A DNA stretch of 64,000 nucleotides from Pholis gunnellus (lineage: Eukaryota; Chordata; Actinopteri; Perciformes; Pholidae), in assembly GCA_910591455.2 (NCBI GenBank), contig OU342822.1:16219154-16283153 (forward strand). The letters run 5' to 3'. This document shows, in pieces, positions 1 through 10,938 of this stretch. Below the pieces are notes generated by a model. It worked only from the letters and a program-made list of their open reading frames with translations. It searched no databases and was not told the origin of the DNA. Within the stretch, counting starts at the first letter, position 1, and each line of letters starts with the position of its first letter. A program made the translations under genes and the position numbers.

Positions 1-440
1 GAGGTGGAGCTGGCGCAGTCGCATCAACAGTATGGACAGATCTGACAACACAGATTCACTCTAAAAGAAAGACGACAGACAAGTCGCCGTGTGGAGTTCT
101 GCTGTTGTGCATAGGGAGGAGACGTCAATATAGATTCATTTAACATTATTATGACGCTGACCCTGGACCAGCCAGGAGGTGGTGGCAGAAGGAAAGGTGA
201 GGTTCAAACTGACCAACGTCTCGGCAAACAACTCCCAATCTCTTGACGTGCTTGTGCAGCAAGAGAGCAGCTTTTAGCCGTCGGCTCAGCAGGCGAGGGT
301 GGTTCGTAAAGGCGCTCAGTTTTCAGCACCACTGTCTTCTTTCTTTAAGAAAGTTGTGCCACTGACAGCCTCGATGTTTTCAGACAAGAAATCCACCGAC
401 AATGGAACCTGGATTTCTGCAGATGCAAAGTATAAATGAC
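1..440 (+). pseudogene. Degraded coding-looking segment, family not recognised
   Basis: Two frames here read like protein but are broken. Frame 1 from the left edge gives a charged stretch (E-V-E-L-A-Q-S-H...) with in-frame stops at about positions 43 and 109. It then appears to continue in frame 2 from 161 to 436, as roughly 91 codons containing a single stop (TAG at 275). Pieces such as EGKVRFKLTNVSANNSQ and APLSSFFKKVVPLTASMF look like ordinary protein. A short CCAG duplication near 168-175 could be the frameshift. I do not recognise the family, and the gene could begin left of the window. A decayed gene or retrocopy is the simplest reading, but chance cannot be excluded. Confidence 0.3.
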
Positions 441-762
441 AATGTGGCTGTTAGGAATCCAAAGGTTTATACGACACCGCTCACCATGTGCAGGCGCACA
501 TTTACTGACCATGTGTGCCCTTCGGACTGAAGAGAATTCAAAGATTCTATTCACAGCTGCCAAATTCACAGAAGCTTTTCAGAGTCATCCATGAAAATGC
601 AACACGGTCAAATAAAACTGCTCATCATTCTCTTACTCATGCATCAGTTGTGTTACGAAATGGGGGAAAAAACATATATAATGGTAAGGAGCTGCAATCC
701 TCTTTAATGCAAGCAACACACTGCACATCTTTACCTTTTTAAGGTAGAAATAGAGACAAATA

Positions 763-777
763 CCCCCCCCCCCCCCC
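763..777 (+). repeat. Poly-C run (15)
   Basis: An uninterrupted homopolymer of 15 C, a simple repeat and likely length-variable. Confidence 0.9.
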
Positions 778-1534
778 ATCTTTGATTTACACTGTTGAAA
801 TAATAATGCAGTCTCATTAACATCCCATAGTGTCATTTTAAGGAATTTAATCTATAATCCTTCTGATGCATTGCTTCAGGCCTCTTGAAATGATAGCAAT
901 TAATTTCACAATTAGAATGATTTCATATGCCTTTAAGAGATCCTACAGCCAAGGTGTCTTTACCCCTATAATCATTATAGCTCAGAGTGATGACTGTTTT
1001 CTGCTGCTGCCAACTGTGTTTATTCTAGACTTTATGAGGCAAATGGTCCTTTTTCCTTTTTCTTTCCAGGAATCCAAAAAGTGTTTCTTTTTTTTATTGA
1101 ATTATTTATATAACTATATATATATATTAAATATTTGACTTTGCAAATTGTGCAGAGTGAAAGAACTTAGTCCACTTAAATAACGTCCCTGAACATTTTA
1201 TTCAGTTCACCTTCTTTAAGGTAAACAAGGACGTGTAAATACGACAGAAAACACAACGCAAGCAGCAGCAGCAGCACTAAACACAACCGCTTCCTTAAGA
1301 AATCCATTTGAATCTTAAATTCAGCAAGTATACAAAAATAAACATCATGGGTAAATAGAGTGCTTCTAAAGGTTTCCATGCTAAATCAAAGGCAGAGCCA
1401 GAATGTGTGCGTGTGTGTGTGTTTTGTCTCTACCGTGCGGATATAGACATTTATGCAATGAATCACACACTAAATCAGTTTTATTTGTGCTCCTTGTCTC
1501 AGAATGTGTTTTTTACTTTTTAATAGGCTGGCTT

Positions 1535-1537
<3 letters not shown>

Positions 1538-1580
<43 letters not shown>
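1538..1580 (+). repeat. (GT)n microsatellite
   Basis: A perfect GT dinucleotide array of about 43 bp, followed by degenerate GT/GC-rich sequence to about 1640. Confidence 0.95.
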
Positions 1581-1581
<1 letters not shown>

Positions 1582-2477
1582 ACGTGCGGGTGCGTGCGAG
1601 GGCTCATGTGAGTGCATGTACTCAGTCATGTGTGTGTGGCTGCAGGCAGAACTGTGAGTGCTATTAGACCTGGATATTGCAGCAGTAGCTCACGGGAGCT
1701 CAATACACTTCAATGCGTTTGTCATATATTTATCAAAAACGGAGCCTAAACGTATAATTTAAATCACAAAAAAAGCTTAGAGTGCCATTATCGAATCCAG
1801 CCTTGGGTCAATTTCTATGCTATACATTAAATTCTGCAGTTTGTTTTTTTCCGAACGACTCTCAAGGACAGAGTTCTTTCTTCCGTCCACATTTGTTGCC
1901 TGCACCTCCACTTATACACAAAGCAGAAATACTTCTAACACTCATATCCAGAAATGCACTGTATGGTTTCCTCTATGGATCAGCATTGATTACATATCTT
2001 GCCACCGAGCTTAGTGTCTGATTTCCGTTAAAACCAGATTCATTTTTAGTTTCGATGGATTTAAATGTTGTTTCATGTGAATTCTCATTATTTACTCCCA
2101 CGATGTTACTCATTGGGTTGTGGGTTCATTTCGTTAAAAGGAAAAAACAAGTTGCATGAAATCTAAAGTACAGAGGTGAAAATGAAACAAAGCATGGTTT
2201 ACATTTTGTACTACCGTGTCATTTACAAGCGCCATCCTCGTTTTTCAGTGTGAACTGAAAAAGGAAATGCTATTTTCAGCCACAATTATCTGTATTATGC
2301 TTCCACGCCTGCTTCTGTGAATTGTTAGACAAAGACTCCACTTGCAAGTTCATAGCAGCCAGGAAGTTATCCCCAAGTGGATATTTGCCATCCTATCAAT
2401 GAATAACAGGTTGATTTCACCTCTCACAAGTTTCCCCTCTGAGACAACGAGTACATCCTGTAAAGGCTGACTGAAAT

Positions 2478-2478
<1 letters not shown>

Positions 2479-2531
<53 letters not shown>
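2479..2531 (+). repeat. (CA)n microsatellite
   Basis: A perfect CA array of about 53 bp in gene-free DNA. Confidence 0.95.
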
Positions 2532-2533
<2 letters not shown>

Positions 2534-3267
2534 TGCTACAATATGTTTGAACAACTGTAAGAGTTTAAAAGGGTAGAATCACCCGTATGACGGAAAAACT
2601 AAATCCCACTCTCTTAGTGGTTTATGCAGGTTGGCTGCTGCCACTTTGACAAAAAAAAAATCTGCTTCACTTTTCAAGGTTTTGAAATTTTGGTCTTTGT
2701 TATTTCTGCTGCCATCACAAAATGATTGAGGTGGATAGAATGTAATACGTGGTGCCCACCAGTGTGCCGCCACCAAGGGATGGAGACGTCATCAGCAACG
2801 GTTAAAGTTCCCCATGAAGATACAGACAAATAGACATGCATGGAAATTGTTATTGCTTTAACTGTTACTGTTTTTATATATATATTCAGAAATGCATTCA
2901 CCCCCACATAATATAAAACAAAATGATATGGTATCACCCGTCCTTAGAATAACAAAGACATTGTTTCAGGGATGTAGAAAGGTTACTGCGAGAGTTTTTA
3001 TATTTTTTTGTATTAATGCTTTTGTTTGAAATCATAGCAGTGTGAGTCTCTGAATGTCTACATGTCTCACTCTGGAGTCTGTGCGGTGATGCTCAGACAG
3101 ACTATGTTCATCCATATTCTAATTAAGACAAAGTAAACCGGGACATTTCCAAAGTTAGTCAAATAGGGCAGGCCGTTTACAACCCCAGCCTTTCATGTTG
3201 TAATGAAGGAGACGAGACAGGACGTATATGAAGACAGAGAGAGCGCAGAAAAAAACAAATAAAGAGC

Positions 3268-3270
<3 letters not shown>

Positions 3271-3313
<43 letters not shown>
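3271..3313 (+). repeat. (AG)n microsatellite in a purine-rich block
   Basis: A perfect AG array of about 43 bp. Purine-rich sequence continues on both sides (3225-3600), a strong strand asymmetry of R on the + strand. Confidence 0.95.
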
Positions 3314-3315
<2 letters not shown>

Positions 3316-4363
3316 GCGGAGGACGGACCACAGATGAGAGAGATATCGGGGCTAGAGATGGACTGAGAGTACAGACGGAGTGAGACGAGCCAGAGCAGAC
3401 AAATGAATAAACTTAGCAGCAGTTAAAGGATGAAAGGCAACAGAGAGAGAAGGAAGAACACAATCACAGTACATAACAGCAGAGAGAAAGGGAGTAAAGG
3501 AAGAAGAAGAAGCAAAAAAAAAAAAGAAAACAGAGAGATGCAGAGGGAAATGGAGAGTCAGACAGAGAAGGTGAAAGAGATGTAGAAAGCGAGGATATTG
3601 ATTGGTTAAAAATGCATGAGGTGTCTGGTACGCAGCGCCCCATTGCTAATGCCCTGTGACCAGACAGTCTGAAGCACAAGCATCATCTCCCTGAATAACT
3701 GTACATGTTCTTATACCATGCTGTCAGCCGGTGAGTCAGTCGAGTAATGCATGGTGTTACTTCGTTAGTTAGTCAGTAGATGAATTATTCACACCATATA
3801 ATATTTCATGTGAGAAATGAGTCTGCTCCCCGTTGTTTTAAAGCCTGTTTTGTATTTCTCTCAGCTTTGCTATTAATGTCACTGTTACCCAGTTTGATTG
3901 GCTTTTGTCAATCTGTCTCTGTCTCTTGTGACTTTAAGGCTTTTACTTTCCTGTCAAGTGTTTTATAATGTAGTTTAAACAAGATTAAGAGTCTACAGCC
4001 ATGCTAGCTGCTGACATTAATTGGCTGAAGAATTATTATTTGTTATCATTAAATGATTGCATTTTTTTGCATCTATTTTGTGAAACCATGCCCGGTATAT
4101 GTAACTGTTTTATAAAAGCAATCGGCAACTTAAGGCTGTGATTAATGGGGTTTATTAATTGCTTAAGTCTAACATAATAAGAATATCAGAAAATGACATA
4201 ATAATGTTAAATGACCCGATACTTATTTTCAGTCAGTCAGTTTACATGTCATATTAATCCCTGAGCTCTAATTGTTCTTCCTGACACTGTGACTTTCATT
4301 TCCACTTCCTCCCTGCTCTCTGCTGTCTTTCCATCTGTCTGGTCTGCCTTTGCCAATTCTGTG

Positions 4364-4370
<7 letters not shown>

Positions 4371-4404
<34 letters not shown>
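4371..4404 (+). repeat. (GT)n microsatellite
   Basis: A perfect GT array of about 34 bp. Confidence 0.95.
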
Positions 4405-4406
<2 letters not shown>

Positions 4407-5328
4407 ACTGTATACTCTCCAGTACGTTTCCAGGTCTGTGAACTTGCATCAAGACAGCGTGGTTTGGCGACCGGCGACAAGCGAGTGCCAATGTGACAGA
4501 GAGAACCGCATCGACCGGCAGATCAGAGTCAAGATGAGAGCAATATCACTTCCTGACCGAGCCACAAAGCCAACATTACTGCAGAGGGCACGCGGGCCAT
4601 TCAGGTACGCGTTGGATACATCCACCTGGCCTGCATTCCCATCAGTCAGTTTCCTGTGAAGAATCGTTCACTGGCTTAAAGCCGGCTTTGAAAACAAAAC
4701 CAAGAGCCAACACAAAATTAAAATAGGCCTTTTAGATTTGAGTGGCCAGAAATGTCAAAATGTGTGAATGAAATCTTGGAAAACAATTTCTTAAAAGTCT
4801 GATGTAATAGAAATACATTTGTTAGAATAAAACTTTCAAATGGCAGACTTGTTTCGTTCGAAGCGACAGCAGTGTGTTGCCCAAGGACACTAAGAAATGT
4901 GGACACGCAGAGACAAACCACCGGAATAAAATGGTAAAAACGTGACAGATTCAGGTGCAACTTTTGCATTGTGGGCGGTCATTTTATATTCTATTCTATT
5001 GTATTCTAAAAAATTCGGAGTGACATTTTTTGACGGGTGTAAAAAAGCCTGCAGGTCCGTTGGATTTAGCAGATTTCGTGTTAATACACACATCAACTCC
5101 ACCGGTTGACATAATTATCTGAAACAGCAAGAATTTTTTTTTTCTTGCGAGCACACGCAGACTACAAACAGCGTGTGTGTGTGTGTGTGAGTGTGTGAGT
5201 GTGTGTGTATGTCTTATCCCATCAGTAGTATAGCTGTGGGCTGGTTTACATTTGCATAATGAAGTCAATAACACTGGCCTCCTGGGAGGGAGAATGGTGA
5301 CATTATTACTAATTTAATAAGAAGAATT

Positions 5329-5330
<2 letters not shown>

Positions 5331-5408
<78 letters not shown>

Positions 5409-5431
5409 GTGTGTGTGTGTGTGTGTGTGTT
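5331..5431 (+). repeat. Long (GT)n microsatellite followed by purine-rich tract
   Basis: About 100 bp of GT, broken only by one AG near 5407. It is followed by roughly 280 bp of A/G-rich sequence (5440-5720). Alternating purine-pyrimidine next to homopurine DNA can favour Z-DNA or triplex forms; that is inference from base pattern only. Confidence 0.95.
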
Positions 5432-8417
5432 TGGGGAGGGAGAGAAACAAAGATGGCGCAGGACAGCGTGTGGTAGAGAGAGATAGAGCAGAGCGGGAGG
5501 TGAAAAGGGAAGAAGGATGGAAAGAAAGGGATTTTAGGAGCAGGAGAGAAGGGAGGGAGGAAGTGAAAGTAGAACAGGATAGGTTAAGGGAAAGAAAGAG
5601 GAGATAGAGATAGAAAAGACCAAGAGGTGAGAGCGGAAGGAGGACAGAAAGTTGGAGAAGCAGAGCGGGCGAGGCACAAGGGGAGAGAAAGCAGGGAGAC
5701 GAAACACAAGGGCAGGTGAAGGAGTCATTAATGAAGAAGCAGAGAGTCTTACGGAGAGACAGAGATGTATGGTTGATGTGTGACTGTTTTGTTCTTCACC
5801 TCTGTTTTAATCACAGACTCGGTGCCCTCGCCGTCCTCTGGTAGCTGCAGCCCTGGGGCAGCATCACTAACACAGAGCGTGAGTCTGGACCCAAAAAAAC
5901 ATGTCTGGTTGAAAGCCACGCAGAATTTGTATTCATTTATTGAAATTTGTTTGCAGCCTGTGGTGGAAGAAGTATTCAGATTTGTATTTAAAGGAATAAT
6001 TCACCAACAAAATGATGTTACCTTGAATTCTTGATAAAAGAAAAACGTTTTTCTTGCCTCCACGGTGAACAAAAAAATAGTAAAAACTGAGATGAATTTA
6101 AGTAAATACTGGCCACAAACAACTCATGCAGTTTAAGTGTAATTTATTCAGTCGTATGCTCACACATGCATCTTACCCAAAATCTTACAATTCAAAACAT
6201 TTTAGACGTGTCGGGTAGCGCGCCTCCAAAAGTGCGACACTATTTATGTGACAGTGTTTTAAACGAGGCCCCCGTTTACTTTCATTCTCAATTTAAAGTT
6301 GATCAAGACTTTTCTCCGTTTATTAATTCTCTGTTCAACGTGGAGCCATGCACAACAAATCTCCACTTCAGCAACACTAACACATGCCACACTTTTTGAT
6401 TTCATTCATATCTATATTCTGAAGGTTTTTACCGACGGGTTTGCTCATACATCATTCATAGCCTGATTAATAGAACATTTGATTCTTAAAAACATGGCTC
6501 TTAGACAACCTTTTCTAATGTATGGAGTGATAAAAAGAGATCTCAATAATCCCCTCTGTAAAAACCTTTGACTCTAATATGTCGACCAAATGAAACAAGA
6601 ACTTTTAACCTTTAAAGAAGTAAAAAATGTAAGAAGGTAATGCCTTATTTGCATATTTAAATATACATTTTGAGAGAACTTGTCCTTTGTCTCGCCTTAA
6701 TACTTGAAAAAGCGTAGTTACCTTCCACCACCGGTTACAGCTCACTCTATGACAAACTTAATTTGACAAGAGAAGACAAAAAAGGTCGCATCACTGCAAG
6801 TGACACTTCTTAATTGTGCACACTATCACATTATTATCACATATTAACGAACAATCACCACAGCATGAAGGATTTACCATATTTATTCCCTTCTCTGTGA
6901 AAATGACACCATGCACACCCCTGTGTTTAATCCCTCTTCTGTCAGGTTGGGTGTAGAGCTGTGCGTTAAGGGTGTTAACGAACTTCGTGAGCCAATAACA
7001 ACATCAGAGGTGTAACATCTCCCACCCTCACAGCTGCAACGAAACCTTTTGTTACTGTTTGTTGTCTCTCATCACTCAAAATGAGCATCACAGAAGATAG
7101 AACCATCTCGTTAATTTACACTTTAGATCAAATTTCACTTAACGGAAACTGCAAATGCTTTCTTCCTGCACATTTTTATCTCCAGCATAAGTCCAAATAT
7201 CGTTTCGTATTCACAATCATTTTTTTATGGCCCGTCAAGTGGATCATTACATCGAGTTTTCAGTTTTGCTGCTTGATTCCAAGAATATCTGCACTTATCT
7301 AATCACTTGAATAAATAGAACATAAAGTAACAAATGGTAGACCCAAAAATGAAGACATGATGTGTTGTCCTGAGCTTATTGTATAAGTTACGATATATAC
7401 TGTATTGCCTCAGTGCTCTGAAGATCTAAATTTACACCATTTTAAGTTCTTCATCCTTTTCCTCTTTGAGTTGTTGATGGTGAAACGAGTCGTACTAATT
7501 CTGTTATATGATATCCATTTATTAAGAGTATCATATCATTTACAGATATGGGGTTGTTTTTGTCAACAGGACGGTCGAAAGAAAATATCAATAATGCTCG
7601 GGAGGTTCTTGTTTTTGCGTGTGTGTGTGTGTGTGTTGTGTCCTCCAACCCTCAGCCCCCTTCTCTGCGCCCTAAATATAAAGCGGTCCAGTCCACCAGC
7701 TGCTGTCTGTATCTCTAATTATAGCCTCTGCAGCGCAGGCTCCCAGGGCAGGACTGGGGGTCAGGTTTCTCCTTCCCACCGCGCACACCCCCCCCCCCAG
7801 TTTAAACTGGGCCTCAAAAACAGGTTCTGACAGGACTTAAGAACTCGCATGGGGCTCAACTAGTTCTTAATTAACTTATTTACTCTTCTCTGTGACCTCT
7901 GTTTGACAACGCAGGGTACTTCAGAGGAAATGTGTGTCCACTGGATGAAGTGCAAGAAGAAGAAGTTTAACGAGCTTCATTTTTCAAGTTGTTGCCGAGG
8001 GCACAAAGTGAGGACATTTGGGTTTTCTGTCGCGTTAAAACTACTAGTGCTGTTGCTGTAAATACTGTCAAATGATACCATGACATTTAATAAATGAAAG
8101 AAAATCATGATAGCACTTATGTACAGGTGTAAGAGACTTTATTTTATTTTTTGACAGTGGGCAGGTCAGTCGGTGAGGCCAGGAACGGAGTAATGGGCCT
8201 CTCAGAGGAGGAGAACTGATGTAGCATCAGCTGCTAGCTGCCTCCATCATTATAACATGATGAATAAGCGCTGTGTTTCCAAGACACACATAGCACAGGA
8301 GACCTTTTTCTCTTCACTTCATTCTTTTCTCCTCTCCATCCCTTGATCTGTTGCTGTCATACACCCAGTTTTCTTCCTCCCTCCCTTCACTTCCACTATC
8401 TCTCTATTTTGGACTCT

Positions 8418-8418
<1 letters not shown>

Positions 8419-8451
<33 letters not shown>
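8419..8451 (+). repeat. Poly-G run (33)
   Basis: An uninterrupted run of 33 G, unusually long for a G homopolymer. It is flanked upstream by a pyrimidine-rich stretch (8310-8410). Long G runs can fold as quadruplexes and are also prone to sequencing and assembly error, so the exact length is doubtful. Confidence 0.9.
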
Positions 8452-8454
<3 letters not shown>

Positions 8455-8768
8455 GGTGACTCCCAGTAGGTCAACCCACTTCTCCCTGCCCGTCTCTATC
8501 CGGGCGTCTCACTCTCTCTCTGTCTCACTCTCTCCAGCAGCTAGAAACCCAATCATCCAGAAACTTTTCCCGAACAAATCTTCGAGAAGAACTTTGATTG
8601 TTAACAAGAACAATACACATTCCAAAGCGCTGTTGACTGGATTTCCTTACATTTTTCTGCCGCGGGGAAGGTTTCAGTGTATTTTTAGAACCTGCTGTGA
8701 TCCAGCTTTACCACAATTGCTGTGTGCGCTTTGTACGTCGCCTCCATCGTCTTCTTCCTCACAATCAG

Positions 8769-8891
8769 CCGGGGCCGAAGAGGATTTAACGAAGGAGTTG
8801 CATGCGCGTTTCCATGGTGACGGTGCATTTCCCAGAGCCTTTGAAGGACTGAAGGTTATCAGTGAACATCCGGCAAAACTCAAAGCCCAAG
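8769..8891 (+). CDS. Candidate internal exon, gene not recognised
   Basis: A 123-bp segment bounded by a pyrimidine-rich acceptor (ending ...cacaatcag) and a GTACTG donor. Entered in phase 1 it is fully open and leaves in phase 1, giving 41 codons of well-mixed composition: pieces AEEDLTKELHARFHGDG and FEGLKVISEHPAKLKAQ. The same frame stays open from well upstream (about 8350) and on to a stop at 8990. The tail past the donor (about 8893-8990) also reads like protein, so a terminal exon ending at 8990 is an alternative. An AATAAA at about 9183 would suit that. I do not recognise the protein and find no partner exon, so this may be chance. Confidence 0.28.
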
Positions 8892-9869
8892 GTACTGTAA
8901 AAATCCATGTCGCTCTGGCTGAACTTTATAATAATGATCCGACACTGACGGCACTGAATGCTGGCGGTCTGCACACAATTATTCTTTCTTAATATTGGAA
9001 TTTACAATATCTATTAAAAGTAAGCTGCTACTGAGAGCATACTCCCGAACTTTAAGAAGTGGACGACTGCAAGTAATGACCATTGGTGTTATAATCTGTG
9101 CGCTACACTATGAGCTATTTGCTCCTGCTATTATTTGTGCTATTACGTTCATTTATCTTCATATTGTGTCTTTGTAAAGGGAAATAAACTTTAAAATCAC
9201 ATTGTTTCCTTCATGACAAAAAGACTCACTGTAGCCTGTTGCTCTGTTGCCTCTTGCAGGTATAATAGTACATTTGTTGCATTAAATATATGACAAACAT
9301 GTCAAAAATGTACGCAGGAGATTAACAAAACACGATTAAATGACCAGTTAATAAGGTTGTTAACTCCTGCACACTGTCAATACAAAATGTATTGAAAAAG
9401 CAAAATTTGGCTCACAGACATTTGACTGGAACTCACAATTCACTCTTCATTCTCCTCATACCTGTTACGCCAGTGAAATGAAGCAACGTGTACAGTACTC
9501 CTTCCTCCTTAACAGTGATTAGGGCCTCAGTGTGGATGTGATTTTAAAGGCTTAGAGTTTAGATTTAGATTTAATGAGAAAATAAATGTCTTTTTTCCAC
9601 CCTTAAGTCTTCTTGGGATCCCTCAGATGTGTCTGGGGATCCCTTGGGGGTCCCGACCTCGAGGTTGGTAACAACCGCATTTGAAAATAGTCTCTTTGAT
9701 GTGATCTTCTAATGATCAACTTACCTTTTTCTTTCTCTCTTCTTGTTCTCCTCTAACAGTGCCGCAACGTAATTGCACAAGTATAATCCAGAGGAATGTA
9801 AATCCCCGCTTTCGTTATTTGTGCACGTAAGCTGCATTAAAAACAATAAAATGGTGAAGTCTTGTAACT

Positions 9870-10010
9870 GTTGCATTTTGATACAGTTTGTAGTTTAGTC
9901 CAGTGGGTGCCCAGCCTGGGGGTCTGGCCCCTCTAACAGGGTTGCAAGATAAATCTAAAGGGTCATGACTAAGTGTGACTAAGGGTCATGAAGTAAAAGC
10001 AAAGTTCTGC
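9870..10010 (+). repeat. Teleost interspersed repeat fragment
   Basis: The 'gtgggtgcccagcctggggg' segment and the following 'gttgcaagataaatc' resemble a dispersed repeat common in perciform genomes. A related-looking piece ('cttgggggtcccgacctcga') lies at about 9600-9680. The family name is not certain; the call rests on recalled sequence pattern. Confidence 0.45.
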
Positions 10011-10910
10011 TACAAAAATTTATATTCACTTTTTCTAATCTATGATTTTTTTTTTGGTAACTCTGGCTGTCAGATGGAGATGAGTAAATACATCACAATC
10101 ACAATACTTACTGTACTGAAATGTACTTACTTTCTACCGCTGATACCCAACACGATTACTTCATAGGCAGTACCATGCCTATTTGTCATTAAGTAATGTA
10201 AGTAAGTAAGGCGATGCATTCACTTACTCTCCACGCCGCCTTTTGTCGCCTTTCATTTGCCCTCAAACACCGGTTGGTCGCCTCCACCCGCACCGTTCTA
10301 ATTCCGTGCATTCCTCTGGTGTGGAGGAGGCGGCGGCAGCAGCAGTTGGTGTCCTTGTGTGTGAAGATCAGCTCAGCACTCTGTGGTGACAACAGGTGGG
10401 CCGGGTCATCGGGACACACACATACAAGGAGAAATGTTTGCTTGACTGTGACTCAGACTTTGACAGAAACTACAACACATGGGCTATGTAAGAGAACTGT
10501 TCTGTGATTGGACGCTTTGAAGAATAGCGAGGAAGTGGATGATTGCACAGTGCGGCTTTTTCTCATTCTCAATGGATCAATGTGTTGGCCTGTACGGCCA
10601 TCGCCAGGGCCTTACAAGATCAATGGTCAGCTTTTATATCACTCACGGGCCGGCACTCTCAGCTCGAACTTATGAAATGACACACACACACGCCGGCTGT
10701 TGTTTACCGGATCAATGGTTAGCTTTCTTGAATCACACATACACACGCACACATAATTGCACATTTGAGTGTGCGTGGGCCGAAATATGTGAAATTGGTT
10801 TTGTGGATTGTTATCTGAATGCAGAAAGGTCAGCCGAGCAGAGACCAGCTGCTGAATCAAAACACATCGCATCATACAACCATCTCGGATCACATTGTAC
10901 AGTAGATAGA

Positions 10911-10938
10911 TGGATAGATGGATGGATGGATGGATAGA
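10911..10938 (+). repeat. (GATG/GATA)n tetranucleotide repeat
   Basis: A short tandem array of GATA and GATG units. Confidence 0.8.

Larger units (their letters stand above)
440..8300. other. Gene-free stretch with microsatellites and short repeats
   Basis: I see no exon I can defend here: no open frame combines protein-like composition with good splice borders. It holds simple repeats (listed separately), a purine-rich tract at about 5430-5720 following a long GT array, and AT-rich filler. At 5955-6020 there are short stretches typical of teleost interspersed repeats (a 'gtggtggaagaagtattcag' piece followed by 'aaaggaataattcaccaa'). Confidence 0.6.

Noticed and set aside
5265..5607. Open frames on both strands through the GT array and purine-rich tract
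   Set aside because: They are low-complexity translations of a microsatellite (Cys-Val or His-Thr runs) and of homopurine DNA, with no coding signature.
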